Shown piece by piece: positions 1 to 10,131 of a DNA stretch of 64,000 nt. The position numbers and the translations under genes are program-made. The notes beneath the pieces were generated by a model. That model was not told where the DNA came from and ran no database searches. It saw nothing but the letters and a program-made list of their open reading frames with translations. Origin of the DNA: Diaphorobacter caeni (GTDB lineage: Bacteria; Pseudomonadota; Gammaproteobacteria; Burkholderiales; Burkholderiaceae_C); assembly GCF_015354245.1 (NCBI RefSeq), contig NZ_JADKYZ010000002.1:248001-312000 (forward strand), read 5' to 3'. Numbering within the stretch: position 1 is the stretch's first letter; every line of letters begins with the position of its first letter.

Positions 1-174
1 GTGAACGTGCTTGAAGATCAGGAAATCCGCCAGGGCATCAAGGACTACAGCCAGTGGCCCACCATCCCCCAGCTGTACGTGAAGGGCGAATTCATCGGCG
101 GCTCGGACATCATGATGGAAATGTACGAATCGGGCGAACTCCAGCAGGTGCTGGGCGGTGGCGCTGCCGCCTGA
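1..174 (+). CDS. grxD: Monothiol glutaredoxin (Grx4/GrxD type), 3' end only
   Basis: The window opens inside this gene; 57 codons remain before the TGA at 172-174. The residues [18 protein letters not shown] and the following [10 protein letters not shown] are the C-terminal half of a monothiol glutaredoxin: the cis-Pro TIPQLY segment and the GG-D glutathione-binding loop. Family knowledge says these proteins carry and transfer 2Fe-2S clusters with BolA partners in the cytoplasm; a BolA-family gene lies at 56450-56698 in this window. The CGFS active site and the true start lie outside the window. A strong terminator follows at 201-232. Confidence 0.9.
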   Translation: MNVLEDQEIRQGIKDYSQWPTIPQLYVKGEFIGGSDIMMEMYESGELQQVLGGGAAA

Positions 175-200
175 GTCGCGCTCAAGCCGATTCATTGCTG

Positions 201-232
201 AAAAGCCGACTGATCCGTCAGTCGGCTTTTTT
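201..232 (+). terminator. Rho-independent terminator after grxD
   Basis: A perfect 13-bp stem (201-213 pairing with 218-230) with a TCCG tetraloop, ending in a run of T. Confidence 0.9.
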
Positions 233-363
233 ATTGGAGAGACGACAACCCGCGTGATTTCCGGATGATTTCCTGACATGGCGCCACCAAATCACGCGCG
301 CCCGCTACACTGTTTGCATCGCCATTCGCGGCATGGACGCTCTCTGGTCCCGCCACCTCGTGC

Positions 364-1695
364 ATGCAGCTTCCCGAAAGCATCTTCGTCATTCTCCTGC
401 TGATCGCGCTCAGTGCTTTCTTTTCACTGGCCGAGCTCTCGCTTGCCGCGTCGCGGCGACTGCGTTTGCGGCAGCTGGCGGTCGATGGGGACATGCGCGC
501 GGACCGGATTCTGAAGCTGCAGGAGGCGCCGGGAGACTACTTCACCGTTGTCCAGGTGGGCCAGAACGCCGTCGCCATTCTGGGCGGCATCGTCGGCGAA
601 GGTGCGCTCACCCCGACCCTGAGCCGTCTGTTCGCACTCTGGACGTCGAGCTCGAATGCGCAGACGCTGGGCTTTGTCTGCTCGTTCCTCGTCATCACCT
701 CGCTGTTCATTCTGTTTGCCGACCTGTTTCCCAAGCGCCTGGGCATGGCGGAGCCCGAACGCTGGGCCGTGCGGGTGCTGGTGCCGATGCTCTGGTGCAT
801 GCGTCTGTTCAAGCCGGTGGTGTGGCTGTATGCGAAAACCGCCGACCTCATTTTCAAGCTGCTCGGAATCGACACGGTCCGCGATGAGCGCATCACCTCC
901 GACGACATCCTCGCGATGACCGAGGCCGGCGCACGTGCCGGTCTGCTCGCGGCCAGCGAACAGCAGGTGATCGCCAACGTGTTCGAGCTCGACTCGCGCA
1001 CGGTGGCCTCCGCGATGACGCAGCGTGACCGCATCGCCTTCTTCCTGCAGGACGACCCGGACACCGTGGTCCGCGCGCGCATCGCGGAAGAGCCGTTTTC
1101 GACCTATCCCGTCTGCGATGGCGACATCGACCATGTCATCGGCTATGTCGATGCCAAGGACCTGTTCCAGCGCGTGCTCAACAACCAGACGCTGTCGCTC
1201 AAGGACGATCAGCTGGTGCACAAGGTGCTGATCGTTCCCGACCGGCTGACGCTGGCCGAGGTGCTGGACCAGTTCAGACAGGTGCACGAAGACTTCGCGG
1301 TGATCGTCAACGAATACAGCCTCGTGGTCGGCGTGGTGACGCTCAACGACGTGATGAGCACGGTGATGGGCGATCTCGTGGGGCCGGACGACGAAGAGCA
1401 GATCGTGCGACGCGACGAGAACTCGTGGCTGATCGACGGCGTGACGCCCATCGAGGATGTGCTGCGCGCGCTCGATCTGGACGAACTGCCGCACGACGAG
1501 GAATACGAAACGCTGGCCGGCTTCCTGATGGTCATGCTGCGCCGCGTGCCGCGCCGCACGGACAGCGTGAACTTCGGCGGCTACAAGTTCGAGGTGCTCG
1601 ACGTGGACAGTTACCGCATCGATCAGGTGATGGTGTCGCGGCTCAAGGATGCGGGCGGAGGAACGCCCTCACCCGCCGCTCCGTCGGAAACGTGA
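364..1695 (+). CDS. CNNM/CBS/CorC_HlyC-domain membrane protein (hemolysin-family transporter)
   Basis: 443 residues. Residues about 1-180 form a DUF21/CNNM membrane domain with several hydrophobic segments, starting with a helix around residues 6-28 (FVILLLIALSAFFSLAE). Residues about 195-320 look like a CBS pair, and the last 90 residues a CorC_HlyC domain. Relatives are linked to magnesium/cobalt efflux; the old hemolysin name is not functional evidence. It stands alone between the grxD terminator and the convergent transglycosylase gene, whose end is only 12 bases away. The ATG at 364 was chosen because the first membrane helix follows at once. Substrate is not determinable here. Confidence 0.85.
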   Translation: MQLPESIFVILLLIALSAFFSLAELSLAASRRLRLRQLAVDGDMRADRILKLQEAPGDYFTVVQVGQNAVAILGGIVGEGALTPTLSRLFALWTSSSNAQTLGFVCSFLVITSLFILFADLFPKRLGMAEPERWAVRVLVPMLWCMRLFKPVVWLYAKTADLIFKLLGIDTVRDERITSDDILAMTEAGARAGLLAASEQQVIANVFELDSRTVASAMTQRDRIAFFLQDDPDTVVRARIAEEPFSTYPVCDGDIDHVIGYVDAKDLFQRVLNNQTLSLKDDQLVHKVLIVPDRLTLAEVLDQFRQVHEDFAVIVNEYSLVVGVVTLNDVMSTVMGDLVGPDDEEQIVRRDENSWLIDGVTPIEDVLRALDLDELPHDEEYETLAGFLMVMLRRVPRRTDSVNFGGYKFEVLDVDSYRIDQVMVSRLKDAGGGTPSPAAPSET

Positions 1696-1707
1696 ACTGC
1701 CCAGCGG

Positions 1708-2391
1708 TCAGGCTGACGTGACCTTCTCGTTGAAAAGCCAGTTCCGCTGCGCGCTGTAGACGGCGTTCGGATAGGGATTGCGGCCACGGCTGCCGTTGTA
1801 GCGGCCGAGCGCCATGAAGGTGTCACCCTTTTCGCGGTCCAGATAGTGGCGCAGGATCACGCAGCCAAAGCGCAGATTGGTCTGCATCTGGAACAGCTTG
1901 CCCGCATCGCCGTCGCCGATCACGCGCGTCCAGAACGGCATGACCTGCATGTAGCCGCGCGCGCCCACCGACGAGACGGCGAACTTGCGGAAGGCGCTCT
2001 CGACCTGGATCAGGCCCATGACGAGCGAGGTGTCGAGCCCCGCGCGCTTGGATTCATACCAGACGGTCTGCAGAAAATCGCGGCGCACTTCCCACTCGGG
2101 CTTGCGCTTGCGCAGCTTGTCGCTCATCGTTCCAAGCCAGCGCAGATACATGATGCGCGCCTCGGTCGTCGCGAACAGGGGCTCGGGCGGCCCCTGGTTG
2201 GCGACGGCGGAGCTGAGGGCGGTGCGCACCGAGTCCATCAGCGGCTCTTCGAGCTGGCCACCCGCGTGCGCCATTTGCGGCGCACCCAGCATTCCCAGCG
2301 GAGCCGTAGACAGGGACAGCATGAGCGAACGGCGCGAAACGCCCTCCTCCCGCTGCTTTCCTCCCTCAGTGAGACTTTCCTTCAAGCTCAT
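1708..2391 (-). CDS. Lytic transglycosylase, SLT domain
   Basis: 227 residues. The sequence LIQVESAF carries the catalytic Glu of the SLT fold, followed by the family motif [12 protein letters not shown] and, further on, [10 protein letters not shown], a typical transglycosylase substrate-groove loop. It would cleave peptidoglycan glycan strands in the periplasm. The N terminus has [10 protein letters not shown] followed by a hydrophobic stretch and AHA, a signal peptide with a twin-arginine look; tatABC is elsewhere in this window, but export by Tat is only inferred. The start overlaps the stop of proS by 4 bases (ATGA), so the two are probably cotranscribed and translationally coupled. Confidence 0.88.
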   Translation of the reverse strand: MSLKESLTEGGKQREEGVSRRSLMLSLSTAPLGMLGAPQMAHAGGQLEEPLMDSVRTALSSAVANQGPPEPLFATTEARIMYLRWLGTMSDKLRKRKPEWEVRRDFLQTVWYESKRAGLDTSLVMGLIQVESAFRKFAVSSVGARGYMQVMPFWTRVIGDGDAGKLFQMQTNLRFGCVILRHYLDREKGDTFMALGRYNGSRGRNPYPNAVYSAQRNWLFNEKVTSA

Positions 2392-4133
2392 ACCTTCAAT
2401 CGTTCCTTCACATGCGCGAACACGTCGCCCACAGCCACCTTGGTGGCGGCGGCATCACGTCGGCCCTGGTACTCCAGCTGGCCTTCCTTCAAACCGCGGT
2501 CCGAGATCACCACACGGTGCGGCACACCGATCAGTTCCCAGTCCGCAAACATCGCACCGGGGCGCTCGCCTCGGTCGTCCAGCAGAACGTCAACGCCCGC
2601 CGCCTGGAATTCGGCATACAGTCTCTCGGCCGCGGCCTTCACTTCTTCGCTGCGGTCCATGCCGATCGGGCAGATCACCACGGTGAACGGCGCAATCGCG
2701 TCGGGCCAGATGATGCCGCGCTCGTCATGGTTCTGCTCGATGGCGGCGGCCGGCAGACGCGTCACGCCGATGCCGTAGCAGCCCATCTCGAAGAAGGCGG
2801 GCTTTCCGTCCTCAGCAAGGAAGGTCGCGTTCATGGCCTTGCTGTACTTGGTGCCGAGGTAGAACACATGGCCCACTTCGATACCGCGCTCGATGGCAAG
2901 TTCACCCTTTCCGTCGGGAGACTTGTCGCCCGCAACCACGTTGCGGATGTCCGCCACCAGATCCGGCTCCGGCAGGTCACGCCCCCAGTTCACGCCGGTG
3001 ATGTGGTGGTCGATCTGGTTCGCACCGCAAATCCAGTCAGCCATCAAAGCCACGTCACGGTCTGCAACGACCTTCACGGGCTTCTTCATGTTCAGCGGGC
3101 CCAGATAGCCGGGCTTGCAGCCGAAGTGGTCCTCGATCTCGGACAGCGTGGCGAAGCGGAAGTTCGCTTCCAGACCAGGCACCTTGCTGACCTTGATCTC
3201 GTTCATGTCATGGTCGCCGCGCAGAAGCAGCAGCCAAACCTGACTTTTCACAACTTCGCCTTGATCATTGACTTCATCTGTCGCCAAAACCAAAGACTTG
3301 ACAGTTGTTGACAAATCAACGCCCAGCAATTCGGCAACTTCACCACAGGTCGCTTTGCCCGGCGTGGGCGTCAGCGTCTGAGGCTTGCTGGCTGCGGGAC
3401 GCGGACCCGTGGGCGCGAGGGCCTCGGCCTTTTCCATGTTGGCCGCGTATTCGCTGTTCGGGCAGTAGACGATGGCGTCTTCGCCGGTCGAGGCGATCAC
3501 CTGGAACTCTTCGCTCAGATCACCGCCAATGGCGCCCGAATCTGCAGCAACGGCACGGTAACGGAGGCCAAAACGGTCAAAAATGCGGCGATATGCTGTC
3601 GCCATGACCTGATAGCTCGCCTTGGCTGCCGTCTGGTCACGGTCAAAGCTGTAGGCGTCCTTCATGATGAACTCGCGACCACGCATCAGGCCGAAGCGCG
3701 GACGGCGCTCGTCGCGGAACTTGGTCTGGATCTGGTAGAGGTTCTTGGGCAGCTGCTTGTAGCTGCGGAACTCCTGACGCGCGATGTCGGTGACGACTTC
3801 TTCGCTGGTCGGCTGGATCACGAAATCACGCTCATGGCGATCCTTGATGCGCAGCAGTTCGGGCCCCATCTTCTCGAAGCGGCCGGTTTCCTGCCAGAGC
3901 TCGGCCGGCTGAACCACCGGCATGGTGCATTCGACGGCACCGGCGCGGTTCATTTCTTCGCGCACGATGGCCTCGACCTTGCGCACCACGCGCAGGCCCA
4001 TGGGCATGTAGTTGTAGATGCCCGCGCCCAGCTTTTTGATCATGCCCGCACGTGTCATGAGCTTATGGCTCACGACTTCAGCGTCTGCTGGGGCTTCTTT
4101 CAGAGTGGAAATAAGGAATTGGGAAGCTTTCAT
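2388..4133 (-). CDS. proS: Prolyl-tRNA synthetase
   Basis: 581 residues, the normal length of the bacterial-type enzyme with an editing insertion. It charges tRNA-Pro with proline. The N terminus [20 protein letters not shown] is characteristic. Class II motif 2 is visible as [19 protein letters not shown], motif 3 near [10 protein letters not shown]. The INS editing domain (about residues 220-405) sits between motifs 2 and 3, and the anticodon-binding domain occupies the last 110 residues. It is divergent from rppH, with 90 bases between the starts, and its stop overlaps the transglycosylase start. A tRNA-Pro gene is present at 9644-9720. Confidence 0.97.
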   Translation of the reverse strand: MKASQFLISTLKEAPADAEVVSHKLMTRAGMIKKLGAGIYNYMPMGLRVVRKVEAIVREEMNRAGAVECTMPVVQPAELWQETGRFEKMGPELLRIKDRHERDFVIQPTSEEVVTDIARQEFRSYKQLPKNLYQIQTKFRDERRPRFGLMRGREFIMKDAYSFDRDQTAAKASYQVMATAYRRIFDRFGLRYRAVAADSGAIGGDLSEEFQVIASTGEDAIVYCPNSEYAANMEKAEALAPTGPRPAASKPQTLTPTPGKATCGEVAELLGVDLSTTVKSLVLATDEVNDQGEVVKSQVWLLLLRGDHDMNEIKVSKVPGLEANFRFATLSEIEDHFGCKPGYLGPLNMKKPVKVVADRDVALMADWICGANQIDHHITGVNWGRDLPEPDLVADIRNVVAGDKSPDGKGELAIERGIEVGHVFYLGTKYSKAMNATFLAEDGKPAFFEMGCYGIGVTRLPAAAIEQNHDERGIIWPDAIAPFTVVICPIGMDRSEEVKAAAERLYAEFQAAGVDVLLDDRGERPGAMFADWELIGVPHRVVISDRGLKEGQLEYQGRRDAAATKVAVGDVFAHVKERLKV

Positions 4134-4165
4134 CTATCGATCTCAGGCCACTGAGGTTAGCCCGC

Positions 4166-4193
4166 TTGCCGCATGCGGGGTACCGTGCATAAT
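4166..4193 (+). promoter_or_regulatory. Candidate sigma70 promoter for rppH
   Basis: TTGCCG at 4166-4171, a 16-base spacer, and CATAAT at 4188-4193, 31 bases before the rppH start. Inferred from consensus match only. Confidence 0.45.
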
Positions 4194-4223
4194 GGTCACA
4201 GTTTTTGAATTTGGGGTTAGATT

Positions 4224-4943
4224 ATGCTCGACCGGGACGGATTTCGCCCGAACGTCGGCATCATCCTGCTCAACCAGAGGAACCAGGTATTCTGGGGAAA
4301 AAGGATCCGGACACACAGTTGGCAGTTCCCTCAAGGTGGCATTGATCGCGGGGAATCCCCCGAGCAAGCCATGTTCCGGGAACTTCACGAGGAAGTCGGG
4401 CTTCTGCCCGATCATGTCAGGATCATTGCCCGTACGCGGGACTGGTTGCGCTACGAGGTGCCTGACCGGTATATCCGCCGCGATGCGCGCGGACATTACA
4501 AGGGCCAGAAGCAGATCTGGTATCTCCTGCAATTGATGGGGCACGACTGGGATTTGAACCTGCGCGCCACCAATCATCCAGAGTTCGACGCCTGGCGTTG
4601 GAACGATTATTGGGTTCCGCTCGATGTGGTGGTGGAGTTCAAGCGGGGCGTCTATGAAATGGCGCTCACCGAACTGGCCCGCTTTCTGCCGCGCCACGAG
4701 CAGCGCAATCGCTATCTGCGAAGCGGCATGCGTTCGCGGGACGGCCAACCGGTTCCCGACGTGGTTCAGCCAACGGCTACGCGCTTCAACTCGATGATGC
4801 TCAAGCCCGGCATGGAACTGCCACCGGGCGCCAGCTTTGATCCGAACCCGCAAAGCCGGGTTCTGACGCCGAACGACGGCGAACTGCTCGCCCAACCGGC
4901 GCAGTTGATGAGCCCCGCCAAGCCGCTGCAGCACGACGAATAG
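4224..4943 (+). CDS. rppH: RNA pyrophosphohydrolase (Nudix)
   Basis: 239 residues. It removes pyrophosphate from the 5' triphosphate of transcripts, starting RNase E-dependent mRNA decay. The N terminus [17 protein letters not shown] and the Nudix box ([20 protein letters not shown], about residues 38-57) are diagnostic. The Nudix domain ends near residue 165; the remaining 70 residues are a Pro-rich tail that the enterobacterial enzyme lacks. Such tails are usual in Burkholderiales, as far as I recall. It is divergent from proS and convergent with proB, a conserved neighbourhood. Confidence 0.95.
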   Translation: MLDRDGFRPNVGIILLNQRNQVFWGKRIRTHSWQFPQGGIDRGESPEQAMFRELHEEVGLLPDHVRIIARTRDWLRYEVPDRYIRRDARGHYKGQKQIWYLLQLMGHDWDLNLRATNHPEFDAWRWNDYWVPLDVVVEFKRGVYEMALTELARFLPRHEQRNRYLRSGMRSRDGQPVPDVVQPTATRFNSMMLKPGMELPPGASFDPNPQSRVLTPNDGELLAQPAQLMSPAKPLQHDE

Positions 4944-4985
4944 TCGCTTGCCGAAGCAAGGCGAAGCACGCATCGGCGAAACAGC

Positions 4986-5008
4986 CCCGGAAACCCCGAG
5001 TTTCCGGG
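4986..5008. terminator. Hairpin between convergent rppH and proB
   Basis: A perfect 9-bp stem (4986-4994 with 5000-5008) and a 5-base loop lie between the two stop codons. There is no strong T run on either side, so it may only be a 3'-end stabilising structure. Confidence 0.4.
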
Positions 5009-5028
5009 CGCCTCCCAGAGCCATCATG

Positions 5029-6168
5029 TCAGTGATGCGCGAGCACCAGATTGTCGCGGTGCACCATTTCAGGCTCGGCGGTGTAGCCAAGCAAATGTTC
5101 AAATTCCGATGACGGCTTGCGGCACAGCAGACGCGCCTCGGCACTGGCGTAGTTGGCAAGGCCGCGCGCGATTTCCTCGCCGCTTTCGTTCTTGATGCCG
5201 ATGACGTCACCACGCACGAAGTCGCCTTCCACCGCAATCATGCCGATCGGCAGCAGGCTCTTGCCGCTGCCGATGAGCTTGGCGGCCGCACCCGCATCCA
5301 CGGTCACCGCGCCACGCATCTGCAGGTGGTCCGCCATCCATTGCTTGCGCGCCTGGGTCTTCTGCGTCTGCGCGACCAGCAGCGTGCCGATGGACTCGCC
5401 TTTTGCCAAGCGGATCAGCACATCCTTTTCGCGCCCCCAGGCGATCACGGTGGACGCACCCGAACCGGCAGCGCGCTTGGCCGCCAGAATCTTGGTGATC
5501 ATGCCGCCCTTGCCGATGCTGGAGCCAGCCCCACCCGCCATGATTTCCAGAGCCGGGTCGCCCGCGTCCGCCACATCCACAAACTTCGCGCTCGGGTCAC
5601 GGCGCGGGTCGGCGGTGTAGAGGCCCTTCTGGTCGGTGAGAATCACCAGCGCGTCGGCCTCCACGAGGTTGGCGACCAGCGCTCCCAGCGTATCGTTGTC
5701 GCCGAACTTGATTTCATCGGTCACGACGGTGTCGTTCTCGTTGATGACCGGCACCACCCCCAGACGCAGCAGCGTCAGCAGCGTGATGCGCGCATTCAGA
5801 TAGCGCTCGCGATCGGCCAGATCGGCATGGGTGAGCAGCACCTGCGCATTGCGCATGCCCTGCTCGCGCAGCTTGGTCTCGTACATCTGCGCCAGACCCA
5901 TCTGCCCCACGGCAGCCGCCGCCTGCAGTTCGTGGATCTCGCTGGGCCTGGTGGTCCATCCCAGGCGCTTCATGCCTTCGGCAATCGCACCGCTCGAGAC
6001 CATGATGACCTCGCGGCGCACGCCGCCATCGCCATGAACCAGCGCCGCCAGTTGGCGACTCCATTCGCCGATGGCGACTTCATCCAGCCCCTTGCCCTCG
6101 TTGGTCACGAGACTGGAGCCGACCTTCACCACGATGCGACGCGCATCGCTCAAAACATTGGAGACCAT
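5029..6168 (-). CDS. proB: Glutamate 5-kinase
   Basis: 379 residues from the ATG at 6168. First step of proline synthesis: ATP-dependent phosphorylation of glutamate. The N-terminal kinase domain starts [18 protein letters not shown] and contains VINENDTVV and [12 protein letters not shown]; a C-terminal PUA domain follows from about residue 280. A longer reading to 6222 exists but adds 18 residues unlike the family, so the internal ATG was taken. It lies just downstream of obgE on the same strand, the usual rplU-rpmA-obgE-proB order. Confidence 0.95.
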   Translation of the reverse strand: MVSNVLSDARRIVVKVGSSLVTNEGKGLDEVAIGEWSRQLAALVHGDGGVRREVIMVSSGAIAEGMKRLGWTTRPSEIHELQAAAAVGQMGLAQMYETKLREQGMRNAQVLLTHADLADRERYLNARITLLTLLRLGVVPVINENDTVVTDEIKFGDNDTLGALVANLVEADALVILTDQKGLYTADPRRDPSAKFVDVADAGDPALEIMAGGAGSSIGKGGMITKILAAKRAAGSGASTVIAWGREKDVLIRLAKGESIGTLLVAQTQKTQARKQWMADHLQMRGAVTVDAGAAAKLIGSGKSLLPIGMIAVEGDFVRGDVIGIKNESGEEIARGLANYASAEARLLCRKPSSEFEHLLGYTAEPEMVHRDNLVLAHH

Positions 6169-6290
6169 TTTTTGTGTGTAGTTGGCATGGGAGCCCGGAC
6201 CACGGCACGACGCACTGGCCACGGGCGAAAGCCATTATGAAACGTCAGACGGCTTTCATGGAGATGACGGCTGTGCTTTTGAACGCTCGA

Positions 6291-7729
<1,439 letters not shown>

Positions 7730-7760
7730 AAAAACAACAAAGCCCCGATGGATCGGGGCT
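7730..7760 (-). terminator. Rho-independent terminator after rplU-rpmA
   Basis: Stem AGCCCCGAT (7741-7749) pairs with 7752-7760. Reading leftward, the stem is followed by a T-rich stretch (TTTGTTGTTTTTGG). Confidence 0.75.
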
Positions 7761-7783
7761 TGGCTGTGTGTTCAGCGAACAGC

Positions 7784-8041
7784 TTAGACCGGAGTGATGC
7801 TCACGGTGTGCTTGTTCATCGCACCCTTGTGGCCGAAGGTCACGTGACCATCCACCAGTGCGAACAAGGTGTGATCCTTGCCCTGACCCACGTTCACGCC
7901 AGCGTGAATGCGTGTGCCGCGTTGACGAACGATGATCGAGCCAGCGCTGATCAGTTCACCACCGTAAGCCTTGACACCCAGCATTTTTGGCTTGGAGTCA
8001 CGACCGTTTCGCGTAGAGCCGCCGCCTTTTTTCTGTGCCAT
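7784..8041 (-). CDS. rpmA: 50S ribosomal protein L27
   Basis: 85 residues, the usual length. The N terminus [20 protein letters not shown] is the Gly/Lys-rich tail that reaches the peptidyl transferase centre. The body ([17 protein letters not shown], then [11 protein letters not shown]) is typical. It lies 14 bases after rplU, in the conserved L21-L27 pair, and is followed by a terminator. Confidence 0.98.
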   Translation of the reverse strand: MAQKKGGGSTRNGRDSKPKMLGVKAYGGELISAGSIIVRQRGTRIHAGVNVGQGKDHTLFALVDGHVTFGHKGAMNKHTVSITPV

Positions 8042-8055
8042 GAGATATTACCCCC

Positions 8056-8367
8056 TTAAGCAGCAATCGCGCCGATCAGCAGTTCGGTGAACTGTTGACG
8101 GTGACCTTGAGACTTTGCGTAGTGCTTGCGACGACGCAGCTTGAAGATGCGCACTTTGTCGTGCTTGCCGTGAGCAACGACCGTTGCCTTCACAGATGCG
8201 CCGGACACCAGGGGTGCACCAACCTTGAGTTCAGCGCCGTTGCCGACTGCCAGAACCTGGTCGATCACAATCTCCTGGCCTACGTCCGCAGCAATCTGTT
8301 CTACTTTGATTTTTTCGCCAGCAGCAACGCGATATTGCTTGCCACCGGTTTTTATGACCGCGTACAT
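8056..8367 (-). CDS. rplU: 50S ribosomal protein L21
   Basis: 103 residues, the usual length, starting [19 protein letters not shown] and ending with the family's [20 protein letters not shown] segment, which binds 23S rRNA. A good ribosome-binding site (AGAGG, about 7 bases before ATG) is visible. First gene of the rplU-rpmA unit, with a clear promoter at 8419-8448. Confidence 0.98.
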   Translation of the reverse strand: MYAVIKTGGKQYRVAAGEKIKVEQIAADVGQEIVIDQVLAVGNGAELKVGAPLVSGASVKATVVAHGKHDKVRIFKLRRRKHYAKSQGHRQQFTELLIGAIAA

Positions 8368-8418
8368 GTAAACCTCTTTTGAAATGAGCTCCGCGAACGA
8401 ACTTTCACGGAACCCAAG

Positions 8419-8448
8419 AGTATACCCCAGTCAGAAAACCATTGGCAA
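8419..8448 (-). promoter_or_regulatory. Candidate sigma70 promoter for rplU-rpmA
   Basis: Reading leftward: TTGCCA (8448-8443), an 18-base spacer, TATACT (8424-8419), about 50 bases before the rplU start. Both hexamers are close to consensus, fitting a highly expressed ribosomal operon. Confidence 0.65.
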
Positions 8449-8596
8449 GCCCCGCCCCCGATGCCCCGAAAGGCAGCACGCAAGCCTATGGCAAAGTGAG
8501 CCACTCAATCGCCTCAAAGCCCGCCACAGCGCACAATCCACCGGCTTTCATATCCAACTTAACCCATGCCTCAACAGGAAGGCGATCCGTCCTTCC

Positions 8597-8602
8597 TATA
8601 AT
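8597..8602 (+). promoter_or_regulatory. Possible -10 box for ispB
   Basis: A perfect TATAAT hexamer 33 bases before the ispB start. The expected -35 position has only a poor match, so this is tentative. Confidence 0.35.
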
Positions 8603-8635
8603 TTGAGGCTTTGACAACACTCTGACTGCATCACC

Positions 8636-9619
8636 TTGGCCGCCAACAACAACAGCACCAGCGCCACACTCGCATTGATCGCCGACGACATGCGCGAAGT
8701 GGACAAAGTCATCGCCGCACGCCTCAGCTCCTCGGTGCCGCTGGTGAGCCAGGTCGCACAGTACATCATCTCGGCCGGCGGCAAGCGCCTGCGCCCCGCC
8801 CTTCTGCTGCTGATGTCCGGCGCGCTCGGCTACAAGGACGCACAGCGCTTCAATCTGGCGGCCGTGGTGGAGTTCATCCACACCGCGACCCTGCTGCACG
8901 ACGACGTGGTCGACGAATCCACCCTGCGCCGCGGACGCCCCACCGCCAACGAGAACTTCGGCAACCCCGCAAGCGTGCTCGTGGGCGACTTCCTGTATTC
9001 ACGCGCCTTCCAGATGATGGTGGATACAAACAACATGCGCGTCATGCACATTCTTGCCGAAGCGACGAACATCATCGCCGAGGGTGAAGTGCAGCAGCTC
9101 ATGAACACGCATGACGCATCGCTCTCGGAAGCCGCTTACCTGAACGTGATCCGCTCCAAGACCGCCAAGCTGTTCGAAGCCAGCGCACGCCTTGCCCCCG
9201 TACTCGCAGGCAGTTCCGCCGACATCGAGAAAGCCTGCGCCGACTACGGCCAGGCGCTCGGAACAGCGTTTCAGGTGATCGACGACGTTCTGGACTATGA
9301 CGGCGACGCCGCCGAGATGGGCAAGAATCTCGGAGACGATCTGCGCGAAGGCAAGGTCACCCTTCCCCTCATCATCGCCATGCAACGCGGCAACGAAGAG
9401 CAATGCGCACTGATCAGAAATGCCATTGAAGTGGGCGAAACCGACAACCTGCCCGCCGTGATTTCCATCGTCAAATCCACCGGCGCGCTTGACGCCACAC
9501 GCGACGCGGCAGCAACCCAAGCCCGACTCGCCATTGATGCCATTGCAGGCTTCCCGACCAATGCCTACACGGATGGACTGCTACAATTGGCGGCTTCGCT
9601 GCTTGATCGGCGCATCTGA
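8636..9619 (+). CDS. ispB: Polyprenyl (octaprenyl) diphosphate synthase
   Basis: 327 residues. It builds the long isoprenoid side chain of ubiquinone from isopentenyl diphosphate. The first Asp-rich motif is DDVVDE near residue 86, preceded by GGKRLRPALL; the second is DDVLDYDGD near residue 218. The start is a TTG at 8636: an in-frame stop at 8612 leaves no earlier choice, and no convincing Shine-Dalgarno precedes it. It is divergent from rplU, a conserved arrangement in proteobacteria. The exact chain length made is inferred from family, not from sequence. Confidence 0.92.
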   Translation: MAANNNSTSATLALIADDMREVDKVIAARLSSSVPLVSQVAQYIISAGGKRLRPALLLLMSGALGYKDAQRFNLAAVVEFIHTATLLHDDVVDESTLRRGRPTANENFGNPASVLVGDFLYSRAFQMMVDTNNMRVMHILAEATNIIAEGEVQQLMNTHDASLSEAAYLNVIRSKTAKLFEASARLAPVLAGSSADIEKACADYGQALGTAFQVIDDVLDYDGDAAEMGKNLGDDLREGKVTLPLIIAMQRGNEEQCALIRNAIEVGETDNLPAVISIVKSTGALDATRDAAATQARLAIDAIAGFPTNAYTDGLLQLAASLLDRRI

Positions 9620-9643
9620 AATCAAGCAGCCACACAACACCAT

Positions 9644-9720
9644 CGGGGTGTAGCTTAGCCTGGTAGAGCGCTACGTTCGGGACGTAGAGGCCGGAGGTTC
9701 GAATCCTCTCACCCCGACCA
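9644..9720 (+). tRNA. tRNA-Pro (anticodon CGG)
   Basis: 77 bases with an encoded CCA end. The acceptor arms CGGGGTG/CACCCCG pair, the anticodon loop is TTCGGGA within the stem CTACG/CGTAG, and the T loop is TTCGAAT. The loop gives anticodon CGG, reading CCG codons. Confidence 0.95.
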
Positions 9721-9731
9721 GAATTCAAGAC

Positions 9732-9770
9732 AAGAGCCGGATCCGCAAACTGCTGATCCGGCTCTTTTCA
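9732..9770 (+). terminator. Rho-independent terminator after tRNA-Pro
   Basis: A 12-bp perfect stem (9732-9743 with 9755-9766) with an 11-base loop, ending in TTTTC. Confidence 0.85.
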
Positions 9771-10131
9771 TTGGCGAGCAGCCGCTTCCATTGCATTGCC
9801 CCAGCGGCACCGTCAGCCGCACCTGTTAACAATTACCAACTGATTCGCACCCCATCAGGCCGTCTCATCATCGACTTCACTGAGGGAGATCAACCTCTGC
9901 CAGGTCCTAAACAACGCGCAACCCATGACGCGCAAAAGCCACAGCCTCTTGATTAATTGTTTGAAATCAACAAACTACAACCACTACGCCCATCAAACCG
10001 AACGGGCGTCCTTTTCAGGCTCCGAGCAGTTCCCGAGAGCTCACAATCGACCCAGGCTCGCTGTACAGCTTGTTGCGAATCAGCGATGATAGGATCGTTC
10101 CCCCTTTCCTCGACACAAATCAATTGCATTC
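9771..10131. other. Intergenic stretch upstream of pilB
   Basis: About 360 bases with no supported gene. Two short open frames (9771-9956, 9957-10145) have no recognisable product. A weak 6-bp hairpin followed by CCTTTT lies near 9986-10014. I found neither a convincing sigma54 nor sigma70 site, although a pilB promoter must lie here. Confidence 0.4.

Noticed and set aside
9771-10131. Sigma54 promoter for pilB and two short coding frames
   Set aside because: No TGGC-N7/8-TTGC pair with correct spacing was found; the short frames have no ribosome-binding site or recognisable product.
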